From Prauserella rugosa (GTDB lineage: Bacteria > Actinomycetota > Actinomycetes > Mycobacteriales > Pseudonocardiaceae): a stretch of 64,000 nt of DNA. Positions 27,451-34,838 of the stretch are shown here, one piece after another; position 1 is the stretch's first letter, and each line of letters opens with the position of its first letter. Both the position numbers and the translations under genes were made by a program. The notes beneath the pieces are model-generated. The model was given only the letters and a program-made list of their open reading frames with translations, had not been told where the DNA came from and searched no databases. Location of the stretch: assembly GCF_000719975.1 (NCBI RefSeq), contig NZ_JOIJ01000001.1:248001-312000 (forward strand). Direction: 5' to 3'.

Positions 27451-29110
27451 AGGGAACCTCGCTCATGGCCCGCTCGCTGATCCATTCCCGCAACGCCTTC
27501 GTGGCGAGCACATCGTCCTCGTTGTATGTCAACAGACGGGTGCGCTGCGGCAGCACGGGTTCGGCACCGTCCATGCCCACCGCATCGCGGTACCACCGCA
27601 TCGACGCCTCTCCGCCCGCTTCCGCGTCCCGCCACGCGAACCCGGCCACCGGGGCGACAACCTTGAGGCCCTTTCCATGCGAACACAGGAACTGATCCGA
27701 CACACTGCGGAACAGATCGACCCACTCGTCGGAGTCGACGAACGCACGCACGTCCGCCGACGACGGCACCCCCGGAAAGCCCGCGAAACGCTCCGCCGAA
27801 GCGAACAACCAGCGGTTCTCGGCCAACGCGTTGTAGCAGTAAGCGCGGAACGACAAGCCCCGTTCGGCGGTGCGCGCCCGGACATCCGACAACCACGCCC
27901 AGAACTCCGCGAACGACCGCGCCTCGTCCTCGGTCGGCAACGGATCCCACGTGGCGAAAGCGTGATAGCCGTGCTCCACACCGATATCGGCACCGCTGAT
28001 CAGGCAGCCCCAGAGGTAGGCCCCGGAATCACCGAAGCTCTCCATGTCGATGTCGACCTCGACGTCGCCACGCGGCACCTGCACCTCACGGACACGCCGA
28101 ACCATCGTGAGATCGGCCAGCCACGCGCGAGCGAGCGACACCGCGTCCTGGAACGTCACACCGGTCCACTGAATAGGCGGCTCGTCGTGGACATCGAGTG
28201 CGGCGAGTTTGTCGACGGTCGCAATGCCGGCCCGGCGCAGCTCCATCGCGTCCTCGCCGCGCACGACGAGGCTCACATCGCGGATGCGGGTCAGCTCGGC
28301 CTCGCACGTCGGCCACCACGGACAGCCCTTGCATTCGAGAATCCTCGACGGCTCGGCCAACGGTTCGGCACCCGATGCCGCCGCGCGCGCCACGGCAAGC
28401 CGATCGGCGAACCGGTTGTCGTACTCCTCGAGCGCGGTCTTGCCTCCGGGCCACGTGCCGGCTTCGAGGTCGTGCCAGAGCACCACGTCGACGTCCAGGC
28501 CGATGACGCCCCCGACCGCCCGGTCCGGCTCGGCGAAGCCGGCGGCCTGGAGCAGTCGGTAAGTGTGCGCGAGCCTCAGCTGGTCCCGCGGGTGAGAACG
28601 CACCTTCCTGGCAGGATCCGGCGCGGCGTTTGCCGGGTCGAGATCCGCTACTTCGGTGGTGCGCGCACCCTCCCCGTAGTCGGTGATGCGGTGCCGAACG
28701 ACCAGTACGGGCACGTAGCCGTCCGAGGTGCGGACGAGCAGCTGGATACCACCGCGGCGGCCGGATTCACGATCCCGGGGAAGCAATGCGCCCCAGATGT
28801 AGGCGACGCCTTCCTCCAGCGCGGTCAGGGTGAGGCCGGCACGTTCGGCGGGCGGGAGGTCGGCGGGGACCACGACCCATGACGCACTCGAGGCATCCGG
28901 AACGATGCCGTCGTCGTCGACGGCGGTTGTGGCGGCCTGCAGGCGGTCACGAACCTCGGCGCGGTGCGCCTCCGCGTCGGCGATGCGCTGTTCGGACGAA
29001 GGATCCGGAGGCGCGAGCGGGGCGCCGGCCATCGTCGGATCGTTGTCGAGGTGCACCCGTCGGCGACACCGGGTCACCACATTTGCGTCGAGTAACACCT
29101 CGTCAGCCAT
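27434..29110 (-). CDS. TM0106-type RecB-family nuclease with Fe-S cluster motif
   Basis: The 558-residue protein begins MADEVLLDANVVTRCRRRVHL, with a Cys (15) that pairs with a later cluster ILECKGCPWWPTCEAEL near residue 260. The four Cys are the 4Fe-4S arrangement of AddB/Cas4-like RecB nucleases. The nuclease core holds LTALEEGVAYIWG and VRHRITDYGEG. The C-terminal third is an RNase H-like 3'-exonuclease: DIDMESFGDSGAYLWGCL, RAYCYNALAENRWLF, and TYNEDDVLATKALREWI. Likely a DNA end-processing enzyme in the cytosol. It is single-gene, divergent from the 29238 gene, and its stop overlaps the end of the HNH gene. Confidence 0.85.
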   Translation of the reverse strand: MADEVLLDANVVTRCRRRVHLDNDPTMAGAPLAPPDPSSEQRIADAEAHRAEVRDRLQAATTAVDDDGIVPDASSASWVVVPADLPPAERAGLTLTALEEGVAYIWGALLPRDRESGRRGGIQLLVRTSDGYVPVLVVRHRITDYGEGARTTEVADLDPANAAPDPARKVRSHPRDQLRLAHTYRLLQAAGFAEPDRAVGGVIGLDVDVVLWHDLEAGTWPGGKTALEEYDNRFADRLAVARAAASGAEPLAEPSRILECKGCPWWPTCEAELTRIRDVSLVVRGEDAMELRRAGIATVDKLAALDVHDEPPIQWTGVTFQDAVSLARAWLADLTMVRRVREVQVPRGDVEVDIDMESFGDSGAYLWGCLISGADIGVEHGYHAFATWDPLPTEDEARSFAEFWAWLSDVRARTAERGLSFRAYCYNALAENRWLFASAERFAGFPGVPSSADVRAFVDSDEWVDLFRSVSDQFLCSHGKGLKVVAPVAGFAWRDAEAGGEASMRWYRDAVGMDGAEPVLPQRTRLLTYNEDDVLATKALREWISERAMSEVPFTDDL

Positions 29111-29237
29111 AGTGTCACTTTATGAGAAGCCGCCGACACTCCCGGAGGCGACGTGCTCCCGGGCAGTCATGACCAGTAAGTTCTGCGTCAGTTCAGCCGC
29201 GATCACGACCAGCACGACCCGGAGGCGAGGAACGGCG

Positions 29238-29753
29238 ATGGCCCGCAAATCTCGTAAGAACGGCCACGACGACACGTTGGCCGAATCCTCGAAGACGAAG
29301 GGCACCGAGGAGCACGAGTCGGGACTGACCCCGAAGCGCGCCAAGAACGCCGTGCGGGTCGCGAAGATCGTCATCCCTGCTGTCGGCCCGGCCCTGATCC
29401 CGCTCGCCGTGCGCGCGGCCAGCGGTGTCCGCGATGCGTACGACCGGTACCAGGCTCGCAAGATGGGCATTCCCGTCGACCAGCTCGCCGAGTACAGCGG
29501 GCACGGCGGAGCCCTGCTGGCCCGGATCTCTGGCGCGGCGGAAGGACTCGCCGAGCTGCGCCATGCACCTCAGGCCACCGACGACGACCTCTCGTTCACG
29601 CAGCACGCGCAGGGCACGCTCGAGCAGCTCACAGCCTCGGTGCGCGCGGCCGAACACATGCCCTCAGCTCGGCGGAAGGCGGCGCACAAGGCGGTGTCGT
29701 CGGAACTGGACGGAGTGGAGTCCGAGCTGCTGCGCCGCCTCGGCGTGGCCTGA
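29238..29753 (+). CDS. Conserved small actinobacterial protein, unknown function
   Basis: The 171-residue protein starts at ATG 29238 behind GGAGGCGAGG. It has a Lys-rich N-terminus (ARKSRKNGHDDT), one weakly hydrophobic segment (IVIPAVGPALIPLAVRAASG), then helices with DQLAEYSGHGGALLARISGA and a C-terminal helical domain rich in Ala, Arg and Glu. There is no catalytic motif. The pattern matches small conserved mycobacterial/Pseudonocardiaceae proteins that may associate with the membrane. It is divergent from the RecB-like nuclease with 127 bases between. Confidence 0.65.
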   Translation: MARKSRKNGHDDTLAESSKTKGTEEHESGLTPKRAKNAVRVAKIVIPAVGPALIPLAVRAASGVRDAYDRYQARKMGIPVDQLAEYSGHGGALLARISGAAEGLAELRHAPQATDDDLSFTQHAQGTLEQLTASVRAAEHMPSARRKAAHKAVSSELDGVESELLRRLGVA

Positions 29754-29883
29754 ACCCGGCAAGGACCCAGCCCGTAGGGGGCGAGCCTAGTAGGCGCCCG
29801 AGCGCGGTAAGAACCCGCTCGGGAAGGCCCGACGAGGCGGCGCAGCAGCCGCTCAGAAGTGACGCGGTGACGGGCCGGGGGCG

Positions 29884-29920
29884 CCGGCCGAACGGTTCAA
29901 CGACTCAACCGCTCGGCCGG
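29884..29920 (-). terminator. Hairpin downstream of the TauD-type gene
   Basis: Arms of 14 bases (CCGGCCGAACGGTT and AACCGCTCGGCCGG, one mismatch that pairs as G-U on one strand) lie 37 bases beyond the dioxygenase stop. There is no clear T-run, so it may be a GC-rich actinobacterial terminator or serve both convergent genes. A weaker hairpin lies at about 29797-29823. Confidence 0.6.
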
Positions 29921-29956
29921 ACGACCAGCAGCGCCGCGCCGGCCAGGTGAGAAGGA

Positions 29957-30889
29957 TCAGTACGGCCGGTCGCCGGCGATGGCCACCCGCTCGGCGACAC
30001 GCGGGTGCGGCGAGTAGTCGTTCACCGCGTAGTGCTGCGTCGCACGGTTGTCCCAGAAGGCGACGGTGTTCCTCGTCCAGCGGAACCGCACCTGGTATTC
30101 GGGCACGTGCGCCTGGGTGAACAGGTAGTGCAGCAGGCGGTCGCTCTCGTCGCGGTCCATGCCGACGATGTGCGTCGTGAACGCCTGGTTGACGAACAGC
30201 GTCTTGCGACCGGTCTCCGGGTGGGTACGCACCACGGGGTGTTCCACCGGCGGGAACGTCTCCTGCCAGCGTGCGAGGTAGTCGTGGTCGGAGAACCGGT
30301 CGAACCCGGGGATGTAGTCGTGCACCGCGGTGAGCCCGTCGATGCGTTCCTTCACCTCCTCGGGAAGGTTGTCGTAGGCCGCCGCCATGTCGGCCCACAT
30401 CGTGTCGCCGCCGACGGGCGGAACCTCGACGAGCCGCAACACCGACCCGAGCGCGGGATTGGGGCGGAACGTCACGTCCACGTGCCAGATGTTCTCGAAC
30501 GCCGGCATCGCCGCGGTGCGCTCGAACCGCGTGACCTCGTCGGAGTCGCCGGTGGGGATGAACGGGTTCGTCTCCAGCTCACCCCAGTTACGGGCGAAGT
30601 CACGCTGCTGGGCGGGGGTGATGTCCTGGTCGCGGAAGAAGATCACCTTCCACTCCAGCAGCGCGCGGTTGAGTTCGTCGCGCAGCTCAGGGGTGAGGGG
30701 CTGGGACAGATCCACGCCCTCGATCTCGGCGCCGATGATCCGGCCGAGCGGATGCACGGTGAACAGTTCGTAGGGCTTCGACTCCACGCCCTCGGGCAGG
30801 CGGCGCAGCGTGCGCGGACCTTCGAGGATTCCGTCGGCGGGCGTACGGGCCGAGCGCAGGGTCGTGCCAGGAGACAATTCGATCGTCAT
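29957..30889 (-). CDS. TauD/TfdA family alpha-ketoglutarate-dependent dioxygenase
   Basis: The 310-residue protein has the Fe(II) facial triad: WHVDVTF with His136 and Asp138, and TQHYAVNDY with His286. Arg residues for 2-oxoglutarate follow in HPRVAERV. The N-terminal HPLGRIIGAEIEGVDLSQPL and WKVIFFRDQDITPAQQRDFA are characteristic of TauD and alkylsulfatases (AtsK). These enzymes hydroxylate taurine, alkylsulfonates or sulfate esters and release sulfite or sulfate when sulfur is scarce. No sulfonate ABC transporter adjoins. A good GGAGGAA site precedes the ATG, and a possible leaderless leader peptide lies just upstream. Confidence 0.9.
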   Translation of the reverse strand: MTIELSPGTTLRSARTPADGILEGPRTLRRLPEGVESKPYELFTVHPLGRIIGAEIEGVDLSQPLTPELRDELNRALLEWKVIFFRDQDITPAQQRDFARNWGELETNPFIPTGDSDEVTRFERTAAMPAFENIWHVDVTFRPNPALGSVLRLVEVPPVGGDTMWADMAAAYDNLPEEVKERIDGLTAVHDYIPGFDRFSDHDYLARWQETFPPVEHPVVRTHPETGRKTLFVNQAFTTHIVGMDRDESDRLLHYLFTQAHVPEYQVRFRWTRNTVAFWDNRATQHYAVNDYSPHPRVAERVAIAGDRPY

Positions 30890-30938
30890 CGAGAAAAATT
30901 CCTCCGCTGCTGGGATTTCGGTGTGTCAGCGAACCGGG

Positions 30939-31025
30939 TCAGCGACCCGACCACGGCGGAGAGCCGAGGCGGCCGCGCCGCAGCAGCAGGGCAACGACAC
31001 CGGAGTGGTCCCACACAGGAGGCAT
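30939..31025 (-). CDS. Possible leaderless 28-residue leader peptide before the TauD-type gene
   Basis: The reading frame begins at an ATG (31025) placed 6 bases after a CATAAT box, the distance expected for a transcript that starts at the A of the ATG. It ends 49 bases before the dioxygenase start. The peptide begins MPPVWDHSGVVALLLRR and ends GSPPWSGR, with an LLLRRGR patch. Leaderless cysteine-rich leader peptides upstream of sulfur genes are known in mycobacteria and streptomycetes. This one has no Cys, so any sensing rule would differ. The assignment rests on promoter geometry and position only. Confidence 0.4.
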   Translation of the reverse strand: MPPVWDHSGVVALLLRRGRLGSPPWSGR

Positions 31026-31031
31026 GACCCG

Positions 31032-31059
31032 ATTATGGGGTCTTCCCGCCCCCGAACAA
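31032..31059 (-). promoter_or_regulatory. Promoter driving the leader peptide and TauD-type gene
   Basis: On the minus strand TTGTTC (31059-31054) and CATAAT (31037-31032) are 16 bases apart. The predicted start of transcription is at or next to the ATG at 31025. Confidence 0.5.
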
Positions 31060-31254
31060 ACCCCTGCTCGGGGCAATGGTTGGTGACGTGCGGAACGAAA
31101 CAGGGCCCACGGACCGACAACAGCGTCGAGAACGGCCGAAGGACGGCCGACAGAGAAGCGGCGCGGTCCCGCCGAAGGGCGGGCACCGCGCCGCGTGCGC
31201 GAACCGTCTCGCATCGCGCCTACGACGGACGTCGATGACAACGACGAGTGCGGG

Positions 31255-32235
31255 TCAGCTGACGAAGCCCTTCTCGCGCATCCAGTCGTAGGCGACCTTC
31301 GACGGGTCGCGCCCGTCGACGTCGACCTGCTTGTTCATCTCGATGATCTCGTCGTTGTTCAGGGCCTTCGCGACGGGCGCGAGGACCTGCTGGATCTCGG
31401 GGTGCTCCTCGTAGAAGTCCTTCCGCACGGTCACCGACGCGTTGTACTCGGGGAAGAACTTCTTGTCGTCCTCGAGCACGCGAAGGTTCAGACCCGCGAT
31501 GCGGCCGTCGGTGGTGAACACCTCGCCGAAGTTGCACGTCCCACCGGCGACCGCCGCGTACACGGCGCCGGTGCCGAACGTCTTCGACGTCGTGACGGGG
31601 AAGCCGTACTCCTTCGCGACCCCCGGCATGCCGTCGGGCCTGCTGGCGAACTCCGTCTCCACGCAGAACACCGCTTCCTTCGGGTTCTCCTTGAGGTAGT
31701 TCGTCATGTCGGTGGTGGTGCGCAGGTTGTGCTGCTGGGCGAACTTCTCGGTGGTCGCGAACGCGTACGTGTTGTTCACCTGCGAGTACGGCAGCCACAC
31801 GATGTCGTTCTGTTCGAGGTCGGCCTTGCGCACGGCCTCGTACTGCTGCTGCTCACCGGCCACGGGCTTGTCGTGGCCGAGGTAGGAGAGCCAGGCGGTG
31901 CCGGTGTACTCCCACTGCATCTGCAGCTGGCCGTCCTCCATCGCGTACCGCGAGCTGTTCGACCCGGCGATGTTGGTCATGTCGACCGTGTTCGCCCCCG
32001 CGGCTTCCAGCGCGATCTGGGCGATGTAGCCGAGCACGATCTGCTCGGTGAAGTCCTTCGACCCCACCGTGACCTCGACGCCTTCCAACGCGGGAACGTG
32101 CTTGATCGACCCGGGTTGCACGTCGTAGGGCAGAGCGGCGTTGACGGTCAGCCCGCACGCCGACGTCGTCGCCATCAGCACCGCCGCCCCGAGCACCGAC
32201 CGAAGCTTCGCGCCGCAGCGCTTCGTGCTCCTCAT
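31255..32235 (-). CDS. Osmolyte (glycine betaine/choline) ABC transporter substrate-binding lipoprotein
   Basis: The 326-residue protein has a lipoprotein signal: Arg/Lys start, LGAAVLMATTSACG with the lipobox Cys27. The mature part has the OpuAC/QAT family pattern: VGSKDFTEQIVLGYIAQIAL, MQWEYTGTAWLSYLG, and TFGTGAVYAAVAGGTCNFGE. Aromatic residues of the betaine cage are expected among these Tyr/Trp. It binds a quaternary amine outside the membrane and delivers it to the two permeases. It is the last gene of a five-gene operon, overlapping the preceding permease by 4 bases. Confidence 0.92.
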   Translation of the reverse strand: MRSTKRCGAKLRSVLGAAVLMATTSACGLTVNAALPYDVQPGSIKHVPALEGVEVTVGSKDFTEQIVLGYIAQIALEAAGANTVDMTNIAGSNSSRYAMEDGQLQMQWEYTGTAWLSYLGHDKPVAGEQQQYEAVRKADLEQNDIVWLPYSQVNNTYAFATTEKFAQQHNLRTTTDMTNYLKENPKEAVFCVETEFASRPDGMPGVAKEYGFPVTTSKTFGTGAVYAAVAGGTCNFGEVFTTDGRIAGLNLRVLEDDKKFFPEYNASVTVRKDFYEEHPEIQQVLAPVAKALNNDEIIEMNKQVDVDGRDPSKVAYDWMREKGFVS

Positions 32236-33011
32236 GACGACAGCCCCTTCGGTCCCAGGTACTCCTCGGCGAGCGCGCCGAGCCAGTCGACGAGCAGCGC
32301 GAGCCCGACGGCCAGCACCGCGCCCACCACGAGCACGGAAGGACGGTTCAGCTTGTATCCGGTGTCGACGAGTTCGCCGAGCCCGCCACCGTTGACGAAG
32401 AACGCCAGCGTGGCGGTGCCGACGGCGAGCACGAGCGACGTGCGCATCCCGGCGAGGATCAGCGGCAGCGCCAACGGCATCTCGATGCGCATCAGCACCG
32501 CACGCGGCGACATGCCGATGCCCTTGGCCGCGTCCACGAGGGCCGGGTCGACCGCCTGGATACCGACGATCGTGTTGCGCAGCACGGGAAGCAGCGAGTA
32601 GAAGGCGATCGGCAGCGCCGCGGCCCACAGCCCTTCCCACCCTGTCCACAGGAAGAACAGCACCAGCACACCGAGTGCGGGCGCGGCCTGGCCGATGTTG
32701 GCGATGCCGATGAACACCGGTGCCACGGGCTTGGCCCACCGCCGGGTGAGCATCGCGCCCAGCGGCACGGCGACGCCGACCACGATGGCCGTCACGACGA
32801 CCGTGATCAGCAGGTGTTCCCAGGTCTTCGTCAGCAGCACACCGGTCTGGATGGACTGGGATTCGATCTCGTCGTTGGTCCGGGTGAACGCCCACACGAG
32901 GACGGCGCCGACCACCACGACGACGGTCAGCGGCTGCGCGAGCAGCCGTACCCGGTCGGCCTTGCGGGACCCGGACTCGGTGGAGAACCCGGTGACGTCG
33001 ACGTTGCTCAT
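32232..33011 (-). CDS. Osmolyte ABC transporter permease (OpuC/ProW type, subunit 1)
   Basis: The 259-residue protein has about six membrane segments and the binding-protein-dependent permease domain. Signature segments are IGIANIGQAAPALGVLVLFF, LPVLRNTIVGIQAVDPALVD, AAKGIGMSPRAVLMRIEMPL, and ALPLILAGMRTSLVLAVGTA. The AAKGIG-LxR loop is the EAA-type contact site for the ATPase. The extra N-terminal part (about 50 residues) distinguishes it from the shorter permease at 34191-34838. It overlaps both neighbours by 4 bases. Confidence 0.92.
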   Translation of the reverse strand: MSNVDVTGFSTESGSRKADRVRLLAQPLTVVVVVGAVLVWAFTRTNDEIESQSIQTGVLLTKTWEHLLITVVVTAIVVGVAVPLGAMLTRRWAKPVAPVFIGIANIGQAAPALGVLVLFFLWTGWEGLWAAALPIAFYSLLPVLRNTIVGIQAVDPALVDAAKGIGMSPRAVLMRIEMPLALPLILAGMRTSLVLAVGTATLAFFVNGGGLGELVDTGYKLNRPSVLVVGAVLAVGLALLVDWLGALAEEYLGPKGLSS

Positions 33012-34198
33012 GACGCGTCCGCCCCGGCCTCGTGTTCCTCGCGGAGCTGGGCCAGCACGTCGGTGACCGTGGTGATGTCGATCATGCCGACGTACTGCCC
33101 GCGCGTTCCGGTGACGACGGCGTGGCCGCCCTCGGCCAGGATCGCCTCGAGCGCGTCCTGCAGGGTCGACTGCGTGCTCACGGTGTCGCCGACGGGCCTG
33201 CCGAGGCCGGCCAGCGACGTCGCGGTCGGCAGGCTCCGCACGTGGATCCAGCGCTGCGGCCTCCGGCGACCGTCGACGAGCAGCGCGTACGTCTTGCCCG
33301 CCTCGGCCATGCGGGTGCGCAGGTCGGCGGGCGATTCGCCCACCTGCGTGGTCAACGCGATGTCGGGGTAGTCGACGTCGCGCACGCGCAGCAGCGTGAG
33401 CTGCTTGAGCGAGGCGCCCGCGCCGACGAAGCCGGCGACCATGTCGTTGGCCGGGTTCGCCAGGATCGCCTCCGGGGTGTCGTACTGCTGGATCGACGAC
33501 TGGTCGCCGAGCACGGCGATGCGGTCACCGAGCTTCACGGCCTCGTCGAAGTCGTGCGTGACGAACACGATCGTCTTGCCGAGGTCGGCCTGCAGGCGCA
33601 GCAGTTCGTCCTGCAGGTTGCCGCGGGTGATCGGGTCGACGGCGCCGAACGGCTCGTCCATCAGCAGGACGGGCGGGTCGGCGGCCAGCGCCCTCGCGAC
33701 CCCGACCCGCTGCTGCTGACCACCGGATAGCTGACGCGGATAGCGGTCGCGGAACTGCGTCGGGTCGAGCCCGACGAGGTCCATCAGTTCCTCGACCCGG
33801 TCGGCGATGCGCTTCTTGTTCCAGCCGAGCATGCCCGGCACGACGCCGATGTTCTGCGCGACCGTGAAGTGCGGGAACAGCCCTGCCTGCTGGATGGCGT
33901 AGCCGATCTTGCGGCGCAGCTGCACGTCGTCGAGCTTCAGCGCGTCCTCGCCGCCGATGGTGATGCGGCCCGACGAGGGCTCGATCAGCCGGTTGATCAT
34001 CCGCATCGTCGTGGTCTTCCCGCAGCCCGACGGACCCACGAAGATGACGATCTTCCCCGCGGGGATCGTCATGGTGAAGTCCTTCACCGCCGGTTCGGCC
34101 GACCCCGGGTAACGCTTGGTGACCCCCTCCAGCTGGATCTCGACGCCGGAGACGCCGTCGTTGCCGGTGGTGTCGGTCAGATCGTTGGTGTCAGCCAC
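33008..34198 (-). CDS. Osmolyte ABC transporter ATP-binding protein with CBS domains (OpuCA/ProV type)
   Basis: In this 396-residue ATPase the nucleotide-binding domain contains Walker A VGPSGCGKTTTM, Q-loop YAIQQAGLFPH, the signature LSGGQQQRVGVARALA, Walker B VLLMDEPFGAVD and switch His in VFVTHDFDEA. From about residue 255 a C-terminal part carries paired CBS-like segments (TYALLVDGRRRPQRW, and DALEAILAEGGHAVVTGTRG ending in GMIDITTVTDVL). In OpuA the CBS pair senses ionic strength or c-di-AMP and gates transport, so osmotic control at the protein level is likely. It overlaps the upstream permease by 8 bases. Confidence 0.94.
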   Translation of the reverse strand: MADTNDLTDTTGNDGVSGVEIQLEGVTKRYPGSAEPAVKDFTMTIPAGKIVIFVGPSGCGKTTTMRMINRLIEPSSGRITIGGEDALKLDDVQLRRKIGYAIQQAGLFPHFTVAQNIGVVPGMLGWNKKRIADRVEELMDLVGLDPTQFRDRYPRQLSGGQQQRVGVARALAADPPVLLMDEPFGAVDPITRGNLQDELLRLQADLGKTIVFVTHDFDEAVKLGDRIAVLGDQSSIQQYDTPEAILANPANDMVAGFVGAGASLKQLTLLRVRDVDYPDIALTTQVGESPADLRTRMAEAGKTYALLVDGRRRPQRWIHVRSLPTATSLAGLGRPVGDTVSTQSTLQDALEAILAEGGHAVVTGTRGQYVGMIDITTVTDVLAQLREEHEAGADAS

Positions 34199-34838
34199 GG
34201 ATACCTCTCGAAACGGTGAAGCGGGCGATCAGGAAGTACACGCCCTCGAGCAGCAGAGCGAGGATGACGACGCCGAGCGTCCCCGCGAGCGCCTGGTTGG
34301 TGGCGTTGGCGCTGCCCGCCCTGGTCAGACCGGAGAACACCTCGCCGCCGAGGCCGGGCCCCTTGGCGTAGGCGGCGATGACGGCGATCCCCATCAACAT
34401 CTGCGTCGCCACCCGCATGCCGGCGAGGATCGCCGGCCAGGCCAGGCGCAGTTCGACCCTGGCCAGCACGGCGAACCGGTTCATCCCGATGCCCTTGGCC
34501 GCGTCGGTCACGGCCGGATCGACTCCGGCGAGGCCGACGATCGTGTTCCGCGTGATCGGCAGCAGCGCGTACAGGACGAGCGCGATGACCGCGGGCGTCG
34601 GGCCGAGGCCGAACACCGGGATCAGCAGGCCGAGCAGCGCGAAGGACGGGATGGTGAGGATGGTGCTGGCCAGGGCGGTGGCGACGGCGGAGCCGATCGG
34701 GCTGCGGTACACCGCGATGCCGATCAACACGCCGACCACCGCCGCCAGCAGCGTGGCCTGCACGACCTCGCTGACGTGCAACCACGACTGCAACGCGAGC
34801 CGATCCCACCGATCGGCGACGTAGTCGAACAGATTCAC
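34191..34838 (-). CDS. Osmolyte ABC transporter permease (OpuC/ProW type, subunit 2)
   Basis: The 215-residue protein has six membrane segments with the same family pattern as the other permease: SFALLGLLIPVFGLGPTPAV, LPITRNTIVGLAGVDPAVTD, AAKGIGMNRFAVLARVELRL and AWPAILAGMRVATQMLMGIA. The two permeases are expected to form the heterodimeric channel. It is coupled by 4-base overlap to the BCCT gene upstream and by 8 bases to the ATPase gene downstream. Confidence 0.92.
   Translation of the reverse strand: MNLFDYVADRWDRLALQSWLHVSEVVQATLLAAVVGVLIGIAVYRSPIGSAVATALASTILTIPSFALLGLLIPVFGLGPTPAVIALVLYALLPITRNTIVGLAGVDPAVTDAAKGIGMNRFAVLARVELRLAWPAILAGMRVATQMLMGIAVIAAYAKGPGLGGEVFSGLTRAGSANATNQALAGTLGVVILALLLEGVYFLIARFTVSRGIRG

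Noticed and set aside
31040..31250. An 86- to 100-codon minus-strand frame upstream of the leader peptide
   Set aside because: It overlaps the predicted promoter, lacks a ribosome binding site and has no recognisable motif.
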